A DNA stretch of 35,443 nucleotides from a virus. The stretch spans positions 1 through 35,443 of the IMG/VR virus record IMGVR_UViG_3300049856_000199. One strand, 5' to 3'. A program made the position numbers and the translations under genes. This document shows, one piece after another, positions 14,539 through 20,075 of the stretch. A model generated the notes under the pieces. That model made no database searches. It worked only from the letters and a program-made list of their open reading frames with translations, and was not told the origin of the DNA. The number at the start of each line of letters is the position of its first letter. Within the stretch, counting starts at the first letter, position 1.

Positions 14539-14651
14539 GCACATCACTAGCAATCCTCTGGTGCTACATCCGAGGGCATAAGTGGGTTCATACTCAGGGG
14601 TTCACTCATAATTGGCTAACTTGCACTCGCTGTGGGGAGACGAAGGGATGA
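14535..14651 (+). CDS. 38-aa zinc-ribbon-like protein (DUF1660-like)
   Basis: ATG at 14535 overlaps the previous stop. The tiny product has a Cys at 10, GHKWV (14-18) and CTRCGE (30-35). This is the C...GHKW...CxxCG layout of small prophage proteins of the DUF1660 type (recalled by eye). Cys10, His15, Cys30 and Cys33 could bind one zinc. It was easy to miss because of its size. Function of the family is unknown. Confidence 0.6.
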   Translation: MSTSLAILWCYIRGHKWVHTQGFTHNWLTCTRCGETKG

Positions 14652-14818
14652 AACTCAGAGAACATTTTGCGATAGAAATATATAAGCACCTGCTACTCAA
14701 TAACATCAGATGGGGACATAACTTTAAAGACTACGTGTCCATAGAACAAGGTGCTGTTGTTATGGCAGACAGGTTAATTTCTGAACTAAATAAAAAACCA
14801 AGCAGGAGAAAGAAATGA
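14648..14818 (+). CDS. 56-aa hypothetical protein
   Basis: ATG at 14648 overlaps the zinc-ribbon stop. It is preferred over a TTG 12 codons earlier because the coupled start keeps the cassette pattern and GGGGAG lies upstream. The product is MKLREHFAIEIYKHLLLNNIRWGHNFKDYVSIEQGAVVMADRLISELNKKPSRRKK, mixed alpha with a basic end. It is of a type common in phages (xxMADRLIxELN). Function not known. Confidence 0.65.
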   Translation: MKLREHFAIEIYKHLLLNNIRWGHNFKDYVSIEQGAVVMADRLISELNKKPSRRKK

Positions 14819-14895
14819 AACTCATGATCATATTTTTGCAGCTACAACTGATTGCGATGTACATTGGGACTTTTTATCTGTTGGTGAGACATTGA
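14815..14895 (+). CDS. 26-aa membrane peptide
   Basis: ATG at 14815 overlaps the previous stop (ATGA), with AGGAGAAAG directly upstream. The product is nearly all hydrophobic: MKLMIIFLQLQLIAMYIGTFYLLVRH, one membrane helix with a basic residue at each end. The strong ribosome site and coupling support translation. The small size keeps confidence moderate. Confidence 0.45.
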   Translation: MKLMIIFLQLQLIAMYIGTFYLLVRH

Positions 14896-14896
14896 T

Positions 14897-14965
14897 ATGA
14901 CCCTCCCCTTCGCATACACATGTGTCTTGATGCTGGTTTGGGTGTGGTTTTGGATTTTTAGTTAA
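14897..14965 (+). CDS. 22-aa Trp-rich hydrophobic peptide (possible)
   Basis: ATG at 14897, two bases after the previous stop. The product MTLPFAYTCVLMLVWVWFWIFS is a single hydrophobic helix with four Trp (three within five residues). It continues the chain of adjacent starts, but no clear ribosome site precedes it, and a random ORF of this length is common. Listed as possible only. Confidence 0.25.
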   Translation: MTLPFAYTCVLMLVWVWFWIFS

Positions 14966-14981
14966 CAAAAAAGGAGGCCTT

Positions 14982-15278
14982 ATGGCTAAAACAAAAAAGA
15001 AATATGTGATCGTTAGAACTTATTCAGCAGGGGTTTTTGCTGGATATCTTGAGAAGAAGAAAGGGCAAGAGGTTGTACTTTCTGAAGCAAGAAGGCTTTG
15101 GTATTGGAAGGGCGCTGCATCTCTTTCGCAACTTGCAGTTGACGGAGTTAAGTACCCAAATGAATGTAAATTTCCTGTAGCAGTTTCAAAAATTGAACTG
15201 ACTCAAGCAATTGAGATTTTGGATACGACGGCAGTGGCAAAAAAATGTATTGAAAAGGTTCCGGTATGGGTAGCGTAA
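14982..15278 (+). CDS. 98-aa DUF6948-like phage protein
   Basis: ATG at 14982 with AGGAGG five to ten bases upstream. The sequence KKYVIVRTYSAGVFAGYLEKKKGQEVVLSEARRLWYWKGAASLSQLAVDGV is a strongly conserved motif set that I recognise from many unrelated phages (DUF6948-type; name from memory). The C-terminal half has KFPVAVSKIELTQAIEILDTTAVAKKCIEKVPVWV. Function unknown. In other phages a short Gly/Asp/Ser/Tyr repeat protein often follows it, as here. It overlaps that gene by 13 bases. Confidence 0.8.
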   Translation: MAKTKKKYVIVRTYSAGVFAGYLEKKKGQEVVLSEARRLWYWKGAASLSQLAVDGVKYPNECKFPVAVSKIELTQAIEILDTTAVAKKCIEKVPVWVA

Positions 15279-15478
15279 AGGATGACGGCTCCGGCAACGG
15301 CTCCGGCTCCGGCAACGGCTCCGGCTCCGGCTACGGCTACGGCTACGGCGACGGCTACGGCTCCGGCTACGGCTACGGCGACGGCAACGGCAACGGCAAC
15401 GGCTACGGCTCCGGCTCCGGCTCCGGCAACGGCTCCGGCTCCGGCTCCGGCGACGGCTCCGGCTCCGGCGACGGCTAA
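15266..15478 (+). CDS. Gly-X dipeptide repeat protein, 70 aa
   Basis: ATG at 15266, overlapping the end of the DUF6948-like gene, with AAAAGG about nine bases upstream. After MGSVKD, residues 7-70 are 32 X-Gly dipeptides in which X is only Ser, Asn, Tyr or Asp. The chain must be disordered, hydrophilic and flexible. It may phase-separate or act as a linker. Every X codon is NNC and every Gly is GGC, so the DNA is a strict hexameric repeat. No enzymatic role is possible. The partner is probably the protein encoded just upstream. A second frame through the repeat is also open (Ala/Thr/Pro), but it has no convincing start. Confidence 0.75.
   Translation: MGSVKDDGSGNGSGSGNGSGSGYGYGYGDGYGSGYGYGDGNGNGNGYGSGSGSGNGSGSGSGDGSGSGDG
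15284..15475 (+). repeat. NNC-GGC hexanucleotide repeat, 32 units
   Basis: The 192-bp tract alternates GGC with TCC, AAC, TAC or GAC. Only the first two bases of the alternate codon vary, so slippage in steps of six bases would keep the frame while changing length. GC content is far above the neighbours. Strand asymmetry is marked, with pyrimidine at every third position. Confidence 0.9.
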
Positions 15479-15491
15479 AATATAAATATAT

Positions 15492-15509
15492 GGGGCCTCT
15501 ATTGGCCCC
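15492..15509 (+). terminator. Hairpin after the repeat gene
   Basis: GGGGCC (15492-15497) and GGCCCC (15504-15509) form a perfect six-pair GC stem with a TCTATT loop, 14 bases after the stop. TGCTTTAC follows, so the U-run is weak. It could partly terminate or process the transcript between the repeat gene and the genes from 15533. Confidence 0.5.
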
Positions 15510-15532
15510 TGCTTTACACAGAGAGGTGACGG

Positions 15533-15775
15533 ATGGAAGAAAACAGCTTTATAACTGCATTATTTGAAGGAGCAAGTGAGGCTATAAAAAGCCAAGCCAT
15601 AACAACAAATGCTGCCTATAAAAAATGGAACGGCAAAAAATCTCTTCTGATTGAGGCAAAAGAAATAGCTTCGATTGCAGAGAAACAAGAATCGGCTGCA
15701 TATCTAGAATTTAGAAGAGAGGAAAGAATTTACGGTGAACTTCTGTTGAAAGACAAACCAAAGGACCAGCCATGA
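15533..15775 (+). CDS. 80-aa helical hypothetical protein
   Basis: ATG at 15533 with the strong site AGAGAGGTGA upstream. The product is alpha-helical and charged (SFITALFEGASEAIKSQAITTNAAYKKWNGKKSLLIEAKEIASIAEKQESAAYLEFRREERIYGELLLKDKPKDQP). It restarts the cassette after the hairpin at 15492. Its stop overlaps the next start. No family or motif is recognised. Confidence 0.7.
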   Translation: MEENSFITALFEGASEAIKSQAITTNAAYKKWNGKKSLLIEAKEIASIAEKQESAAYLEFRREERIYGELLLKDKPKDQP

Positions 15776-16038
15776 ATAAAGAGCTTGAAAGGATAATGGA
15801 TAGGCTAGCGGAAAACTATGCGTTTTCTTCTAAGGGAAACGCCCACAGCATTAGAGAGACTGGATTTATAAACGGCTTCCAAGCTTGCTATGCCGAACTC
15901 TCCCCACAACTCACCCGCCTACAGAAGCAGCTTGAGCAGATATCAAAATACTGTGCACCACATACGGACCAAATGTGGGCTGCTGTGATATCCGGAATTA
16001 TCCTTGAATGTGACTTTAGGGATGTTCCACAGCCATAA
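15772..16038 (+). CDS. 88-aa hypothetical protein
   Basis: ATG at 15772 overlaps the previous stop. The product has helices LERIMDRLAENYAF and GFINGFQACYAELSPQLTRLQKQLEQISKYCAPH, ending MWAAVISGIILECDFRDVPQP. The 'xxGFxxGFxAC..L.P.L..L..QL' pattern looks like small phage accessory proteins with a helical hairpin. No catalytic motif. Function unknown. Confidence 0.65.
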   Translation: MNKELERIMDRLAENYAFSSKGNAHSIRETGFINGFQACYAELSPQLTRLQKQLEQISKYCAPHTDQMWAAVISGIILECDFRDVPQP

Positions 16039-16051
16039 GTCCTGATTATTC

Positions 16052-16072
16052 AATATTCCAATACTGAATATT
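16052..16072 (+). terminator. AT-rich hairpin between early genes
   Basis: AATATTC (16052-16058) pairs with GAATATT (16066-16072) across a seven-base loop, 13 bases after the stop at 16038. It is AT-rich and has no long U-run. It may be a weak terminator or an operator half-site pair for the following gene. Confidence 0.3.
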
Positions 16073-16104
16073 CCTGCCCAAACAATGTGCAGGTAAGATC
16101 AGTC

Positions 16105-16368
16105 ATGAAGCACATGTACCTATACATCTGCCTGTCCCTGCTCCAACTCAACTCATACGCCTGCAAGCTTCTCTGTATCCGTGACGGCTATTCTGGCGGA
16201 TATATGGCGGATAAGCAGTGTGCCTGCATTGACCTTAAGGGAACGCCTGAACAGCTCGCCAAGCGATCCATTAACCTAGGTGAACATATAGAGCCTGACG
16301 TTCCAGCAAAGACAACACAGCCCAAGGGTGGGCTTTATATATCCCCATCATGGGGCTTCGGTGAGTGA
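16105..16368 (+). CDS. Exported Cys-rich protein, 87 aa
   Basis: I chose the ATG at 16105 (MKHMYLYICLSLLQLNSYACKLLC) over a GTG at 16087, because the ATG directly starts a signal peptide and AGG lies 11 bases upstream. Cleavage near SYA-C is likely. The -3 position is Ser, not Leu, so lipidation is uncertain. The mature protein has paired cysteines (CKLLC, CACID) and a Pro/Thr-rich tail ending SPSWGFGE. It is probably a small disulfide-bonded periplasmic protein. No family recognised. Confidence 0.6.
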   Translation: MKHMYLYICLSLLQLNSYACKLLCIRDGYSGGYMADKQCACIDLKGTPEQLAKRSINLGEHIEPDVPAKTTQPKGGLYISPSWGFGE

Positions 16369-16516
16369 TTCAGAGAAGCTTCAGGCACTGATAGATCTCT
16401 TGGAATGCTGCCACCTGACTCCATGGATACGCGTTCAGTTAGAAAAGATTGTTGGCAAGCCCATAATAAAGAGCCAGAATCGACTCTATGGTGATGATAT
16501 TCAACGAGAAGAATGA
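16361..16516 (+). CDS. 51-aa hypothetical protein
   Basis: GTG at 16361 (MSDSEKLQALIDLLECCHLTPWIRVQLEKIVGK) is coupled to the previous stop. GGGG lies six bases upstream. An upstream GTG at 16328 would add a tail read from the exported gene's end in another frame, so I reject it. The protein is helical, with a CC pair and LTPWIRVQLEKI. It overlaps the RusA-like gene by 29 bases. Possibly a small accessory to that enzyme. Confidence 0.55.
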   Translation: MSDSEKLQALIDLLECCHLTPWIRVQLEKIVGKPIIKSQNRLYGDDIQREE

Positions 16517-16964
16517 ACAGTTCTATTGCACAATATTGCAATTCCCTATGCCCCCAACTTCAAACAAGCAGCTGACTAGAGCTAGATTCGGCAACAGATT
16601 CATCAAAACAACGCTCGCTAGAAGCTTTGATTCAACTGTTGATCTATATCAGAAGCAGCACGGTGACGACTTCGCCAGGCTATCTGTTGTTATGGAGCAG
16701 TTTAAAATGAAAGGGTTTGGATTCAAAGTGGACACCACATTCTATTTCCCCAGGGAGAAGCTGCTCACCAAGAAAGACATCCTTAAGAAGATCGATGCTT
16801 CAAACAGGATCAAGGCTACACATGATGCTATTGCAAGGCTTACGAATATTGATGATCAATACTTCATTAGCGGAAGCTTTGACAAGCAAGTCAGTCCAAA
16901 CGATGGCAGCTCTAGACCAGAGTTCAGCAACATCAAAATATCTTTGATCAAGTGGAAATACTGA
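16488..16964 (+). CDS. rusA: RusA-like Holliday junction resolvase
   Basis: The 158-aa product starts MVMIFNEKNEQFYCTILQFPMPPTSNKQ. The PP-T-N segment and R-FGNRFIKT match the opening of RusA family proteins. The active-site region reads KKIDASNRIKATHDAIARL and NIDDQYF (about 101-126). Compared with RusA (D-x-D-N ... DD), D103 and D122/D123 align, but the second Asp is Ser105. It should resolve four-way junctions made by the ERF-type annealing protein upstream. The Asp-to-Ser change may alter catalysis or reflect a family variant. Confidence 0.75.
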   Translation: MVMIFNEKNEQFYCTILQFPMPPTSNKQLTRARFGNRFIKTTLARSFDSTVDLYQKQHGDDFARLSVVMEQFKMKGFGFKVDTTFYFPREKLLTKKDILKKIDASNRIKATHDAIARLTNIDDQYFISGSFDKQVSPNDGSSRPEFSNIKISLIKWKY

Positions 16965-16976
16965 TATCATTTCTAG

Positions 16977-17180
16977 ATGGCCAAAGGCGAGATCGACGCA
17001 GACTTAGAAGACATTGACGAAGCAAAGCTGCTGTTTCTATTTCAGCAGGTCCTCGAATGCATAATGGATGACAAGGGAGTTTCCCCATTCTGCACAATGA
17101 TGGGGAAAGATGTGATGTTGTTTGAATATGATGATCTACGATATCGAATCGAAGTCAGGAATATAAAGCAATACAACTAA
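16977..17180 (+). CDS. 67-aa acidic protein at the end of the early cassette
   Basis: ATG at 16977. No strong ribosome site is seen, but the gene lies 12 bases after the resolvase gene. It is acidic (GEIDADLEDIDEAKLLFLFQQVLECIMDDKG), then has a beta half (DVMLFEYDDLRYRIEVRNIKQYN). It resembles small phage modulators in size and charge only. Its stop codon overlaps the stop of the opposing late gene (17177-17180), leaving no space for a terminator between the convergent operons. Confidence 0.65.
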   Translation: MAKGEIDADLEDIDEAKLLFLFQQVLECIMDDKGVSPFCTMMGKDVMLFEYDDLRYRIEVRNIKQYN

Positions 17181-17899
17181 TGGCAGAATGGCAGAGCTTT
17201 TGTCTTTGCCTGAATCTGCGGAACCTTTCCGTATCGTCCACCAATTTGCAAAACACTCCAATAATGTTTAAATGGAAGCGACAATGCCCCTTTGTTTTTA
17301 ATCTGTTTGTCCAAAATTATGAAGGCGCAGTCCATATTTATAAAAGGATCAAAGATCGTTTTTTTAGGATCATTTTTTGCCAGAACCTTGTCCTTTGACC
17401 AATCCATTTTGCATGATGGAGATACCAAAACATCCATATAACTGAGTTGAGTCAATCCTTCCGAAGCTACTGGCTGTTTTGTTATTGGATCTGGCTTTGG
17501 AAATGAACTTTGAGGCTCAACCATTCTTGAAGTTGGACTCCAACCAGACTCATAATATATGACCCATACAAGCAGCTCGGACCACATGTTCACCTTCTGA
17601 TCTTTGCTTAGCGAGTCAAACTTTGGACAAAATGCTTTGTTGTCTTTTGCAGAATTGAACGCATCAAAGTGCTTTACTGACAATTGGGACTTCAAAAACT
17701 GTCCCCATGCCTCACGCTCAGGATGCTTTGAATCTTTCCATCCTAGGTCAGCCTGGAGCGTTTTATCGATAGCCATTGTCGTAGTCGTAGCGGCAACAAT
17801 CTCAGGCTTTGCCATCAGGGTTTTCTCACACCCAGAAATCACCAGAACCATGGTTAGAACGAACACAACGATTGATAAAACGACGATAGGATATTTCAT
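17177..17899 (-). CDS. Lipoprotein with lysozyme/transglycosylase-like domain
   Basis: ATG at 17899 with GGAGG four bases upstream. The 240-aa protein has an uncleaved-looking hydrophobic start and a lipobox VISGC (Cys24), then a soluble domain. WVIYYESGWSPTSRMVEP (Glu117 as general acid) and ASEGLTQLSYMDV match the SLT/lysozyme-like fold (E-S-G-W ... G-L-x-Q-x). It likely cuts peptidoglycan and is lipid-anchored to the membrane. This is the last gene of the late block. It may be the endolysin, or an envelope enzyme acting on the host in infection. The C-terminus ends with Cys-His. Confidence 0.7.
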   Translation of the reverse strand: MKYPIVVLSIVVFVLTMVLVISGCEKTLMAKPEIVAATTTTMAIDKTLQADLGWKDSKHPEREAWGQFLKSQLSVKHFDAFNSAKDNKAFCPKFDSLSKDQKVNMWSELLVWVIYYESGWSPTSRMVEPQSSFPKPDPITKQPVASEGLTQLSYMDVLVSPSCKMDWSKDKVLAKNDPKKTIFDPFINMDCAFIILDKQIKNKGALSLPFKHYWSVLQIGGRYGKVPQIQAKTKALPFCH

Positions 17900-17930
17900 A
17901 AAGCCTCCAGCAAGAAGGCTAGCTATTGGC

Positions 17931-18245
17931 CTACCGCTTTGTCAGCTTAAAGTTTTCGATCATCACATGGGTGTAACCCTCGACTATGATCTCGATAATC
18001 TTTGGATCGATAACACCCACTAGGTATAAGCGCTGCATCAATGCATGGCCCATCTCATGGATCAGGGTTTCTAGAAGCTCAGGCTTTGTTTGTGAATCAT
18101 CAAGGTAGATTGTCCATGTGGCAGGATCAAAGCATCCGAATACTGGCTGATCTGTGACAAGATCCTTTGCTAGATATACAGGCACTATTTTGCCGAATAT
18201 ATTGACTGGTTTTTTTGGCTTTGATTTCTTCCGTGGCTTCTTCAA
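17931..18245 (-). CDS. Small HExxH zinc metallopeptidase-like protein
   Basis: TTG start at 18245 with GGAGG four bases upstream. The 104-aa protein begins with a Lys/Pro-rich tail (MKKPRKKSKPKKP), then a beta domain and LIHEMGHALMQRLYLVG (His63, Glu64, His67). IIEIIVEGYTHVM, whose Glu89 could be the third zinc ligand, follows. This is the minimal zincin fold (ImmA/SprT-like small phage peptidases). The substrate is unknown: repressor cleavage, virion maturation or host factor degradation are all possible. It lies at the end of the late block beside the phosphoesterase and the lysozyme-like lipoprotein. Confidence 0.7.
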   Translation of the reverse strand: MKKPRKKSKPKKPVNIFGKIVPVYLAKDLVTDQPVFGCFDPATWTIYLDDSQTKPELLETLIHEMGHALMQRLYLVGVIDPKIIEIIVEGYTHVMIENFKLTKR

Positions 18246-18337
18246 GAGACCTCCAAAAAAAAGAGGCCCATTGTTGTAGCAGTCGAAATACTCGCGTGGG
18301 ATCGTTGGCTACAGGTCCAGGCCATGATTAGGATAGC

Positions 18338-19048
18338 TTAAACAATCTTCCCAATCCATCTTCCTTCGCGGTCCAAGACCATGGGAAGAAGTCTAGGTTG
18401 GCCGTCAAGAATCACACCACACCCAATTATCTGTTTGTCACCGGTGGTTTTGGCATATGCAAAGGCAAGTGATCGGCGCTCAATAAGGCATCCGACAGTC
18501 ATTCCCCAGTATAGGTCTAGTTCGTTGGCCCAGTATCTGATTTCAAACTTGCTGTGGAAATGGCCCTGTACGAAGGACATTGAAACATTCTTTGAGCTCT
18601 TCAAAGCATCGCTAGATCTTCCATGACAGAAGTAAACAAGCTTTCCATTGCTGCACTTTAATACCAAATGGTCATGCCATTTCCATCCGCGAGGAGCTTG
18701 TATAATTTCTCGATATGACTTGATAAGTGTTGATGGAATTCCATTAGCAGATGCCTGTCTATAAACAAGCGAACCATGGTTTGAATCAACAAGATCCATC
18801 TCTGGAAACATTTTATATATTGGCTGAAGTCTTCTTATTGATATTGCAAGTTCTGAAGATGGGCTTAGCAGGTCAGGACTTTTTGGGTGAAAGCTCATCG
18901 AATTCCAGTCAACTTCGTCCCCAATGTTCACAATCTTGTCTGGCTTGAACTTTGATTTGCACGCACGCAGGAATGCGACAATGTCCGGGTGATTATATGG
19001 GAAATGCTGGTCACTTATTACTAAGATAGACTTGTAGCCTTTTGCCAT
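18338..19048 (-). CDS. Calcineurin-like metallophosphoesterase
   Basis: The 236-aa product has all metal-binding blocks in order: SDQHFPY (D13, H15), NIGDEVDWN (D44), SNHGS (N90, H91), YFCHGRS (H142) and GHFHSKF (162-165). It should be a two-metal phosphodiesterase or phosphatase. In phages such enzymes have nuclease, protein phosphatase or cyclic-nucleotide-degrading roles, and the substrate cannot be chosen from sequence. A role in breaking host second-messenger defence is possible but speculative. The ribosome site upstream of ATG 19048 is weak. An inverted repeat lies 13 bases upstream. Confidence 0.8.
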   Translation of the reverse strand: MAKGYKSILVISDQHFPYNHPDIVAFLRACKSKFKPDKIVNIGDEVDWNSMSFHPKSPDLLSPSSELAISIRRLQPIYKMFPEMDLVDSNHGSLVYRQASANGIPSTLIKSYREIIQAPRGWKWHDHLVLKCSNGKLVYFCHGRSSDALKSSKNVSMSFVQGHFHSKFEIRYWANELDLYWGMTVGCLIERRSLAFAYAKTTGDKQIIGCGVILDGQPRLLPMVLDREGRWIGKIV

Positions 19049-19060
19049 TGACCGTAAGCA

Positions 19061-19075
19061 TTACAGAGTCTGTAA
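19061..19075. repeat. 15-bp inverted repeat upstream of the phosphoesterase
   Basis: TTACAG (19061-19066) and CTGTAA (19070-19075) flank AGT. It lies in the 53-base spacer between the phosphoesterase start and the preceding virion gene. It could be an operator or a weak hairpin that separates expression of the accessory trio from the virion genes. Confidence 0.4.
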
Positions 19076-19101
19076 GAAATGGTAGTCCAGTTGTCTAGTT
19101 A

Positions 19102-19533
19102 TTAGGCAACAAACTCTTTCACAACGAAATTATATTGGTATGTCGCAAGAGATGATACCGGTTGAAACTTCACAGTCTCTCCAGCAACAAGCTTAAACTT
19201 CATTGGAAAGTTCGCTGGCAAGCCTGGTTGAGATTGGTTCAAGTTTGTGCTTGGCGTGGTTACGGTTCCGCCAACAACTCCAACAGCCCCTGGATAATTT
19301 CCAGCTGTTGCTGCGATCACCAAAGGCGTGCTTCCGCCACCAGAGAAATCGATCTTGAAGTTTGTCGTTGGATCAGCAGATCCCCAGTTCAGATATTGAA
19401 TCTCAACTTCGGCTTCGCGCTGTGCTGGGACTGTATATAGCGTCTGCTCAGCGCTTGTTCCTACGGCTCCGCCTGCGGTTCTAGTGTATCGAGTTGTAGA
19501 GACGAAAGCCTGTGAGCTTGAATATGTAGCCAT
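19102..19533 (-). CDS. 143-aa virion-like beta protein
   Basis: ATG at 19533 with GAGG five bases upstream, directly after the 182-aa gene. The composition is Ser/Thr/Gly/Ala-rich with beta strands: EQTLYTVPAQREAEVEIQYLNWGSADPTTNFKIDFSGGGSTPLVIAATAGNYPG, then FPMKFKLVAGETVKFQPV and YNFVVKEFVA. 'LYTVPA...AEVE' and 'L.AGETV' are typical of small phage tail-tip or fibre-cap beta-sandwich proteins. No signal peptide. It is probably a minor virion component. The exact location in the tail is not shown. Confidence 0.65.
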   Translation of the reverse strand: MATYSSSQAFVSTTRYTRTAGGAVGTSAEQTLYTVPAQREAEVEIQYLNWGSADPTTNFKIDFSGGGSTPLVIAATAGNYPGAVGVVGGTVTTPSTNLNQSQPGLPANFPMKFKLVAGETVKFQPVSSLATYQYNFVVKEFVA

Positions 19534-19535
19534 AA

Positions 19536-20075
19536 TTACCTCAGCCTGAAGTAAAGCGCGAGCCCTGCGTTCTGACCGCCGCTTTGGATTTGTTGAATAT
19601 TTAAAACCAATTTGTCGTGGGTATTGAAATCACTGATCGCCAATACTGGAACTGTACACCCAGCAGGATTCCAAGGCGTTGTCCCAGAAACAAAGTCTCT
19701 GAACATTGTCGAATCATTACCTGAAGTATAAACGAGCTTTGGCGTAGTACTGAAGATCGAAGCCGATCCACCACCGCTAGGCAGCCTAAGCACATCAAGC
19801 TCAAGGGTTCCAGAGGCGCCAGCTACCTGGTTGTACATATGAACACCGACAAGGGTCATTGGGCGCATTAGGATATATTCCCCATCAACCTTTGTCTGAG
19901 GCGATCCTCCGTTGAAATACGGGCCATTCATGGTCCATCGGTAGCAAGCCACCTCATTATTTAAAACAAGATTCAAGCTTCCGCCCACATGGTTCATGGC
20001 GCCTTCGCTTGCCGCAGCACCGGTGATCATTTCTTCTTCTGTAATTAGGACTCTCGCCCCTGAGATTTCTGCCAT
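19536..20075 (-). CDS. Virion-like beta-sandwich protein, 179 aa
   Basis: I chose the ATG at 20075 (MAEISGARVLITEEEM), which overlaps the stop of the 915-aa gene (TAATG). An upstream start three codons earlier lies inside that gene. The middle is beta-rich (GSLNLVLNNEVACYRWTMNGPYFNGG, YILMRPMTLVGVHMYNQVAGASGTLELDVLRL) and suggests a jelly-roll, as in minor tail or carbohydrate-binding proteins. The C-terminus ends AGLALYFRLR. Its gene is co-translated with the hub-like protein, implying a shared baseplate. Confidence 0.65.
   Translation of the reverse strand: MAEISGARVLITEEEMITGAAASEGAMNHVGGSLNLVLNNEVACYRWTMNGPYFNGGSPQTKVDGEYILMRPMTLVGVHMYNQVAGASGTLELDVLRLPSGGGSASIFSTTPKLVYTSGNDSTMFRDFVSGTTPWNPAGCTVPVLAISDFNTHDKLVLNIQQIQSGGQNAGLALYFRLR

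Noticed and set aside
15284-15475. CRISPR-like or minisatellite array
   Set aside because: There are no unique spacers of constant length. It is a coding hexanucleotide repeat.
15282-15485. Second open frame through the Gly-X repeat (Ala/Thr/Pro repeats)
   Set aside because: It is an automatic by-product of the NNC-GGC DNA. Its ATG has no proper ribosome site spacing, and the upstream gene's ribosome site fits the Gly-X frame.
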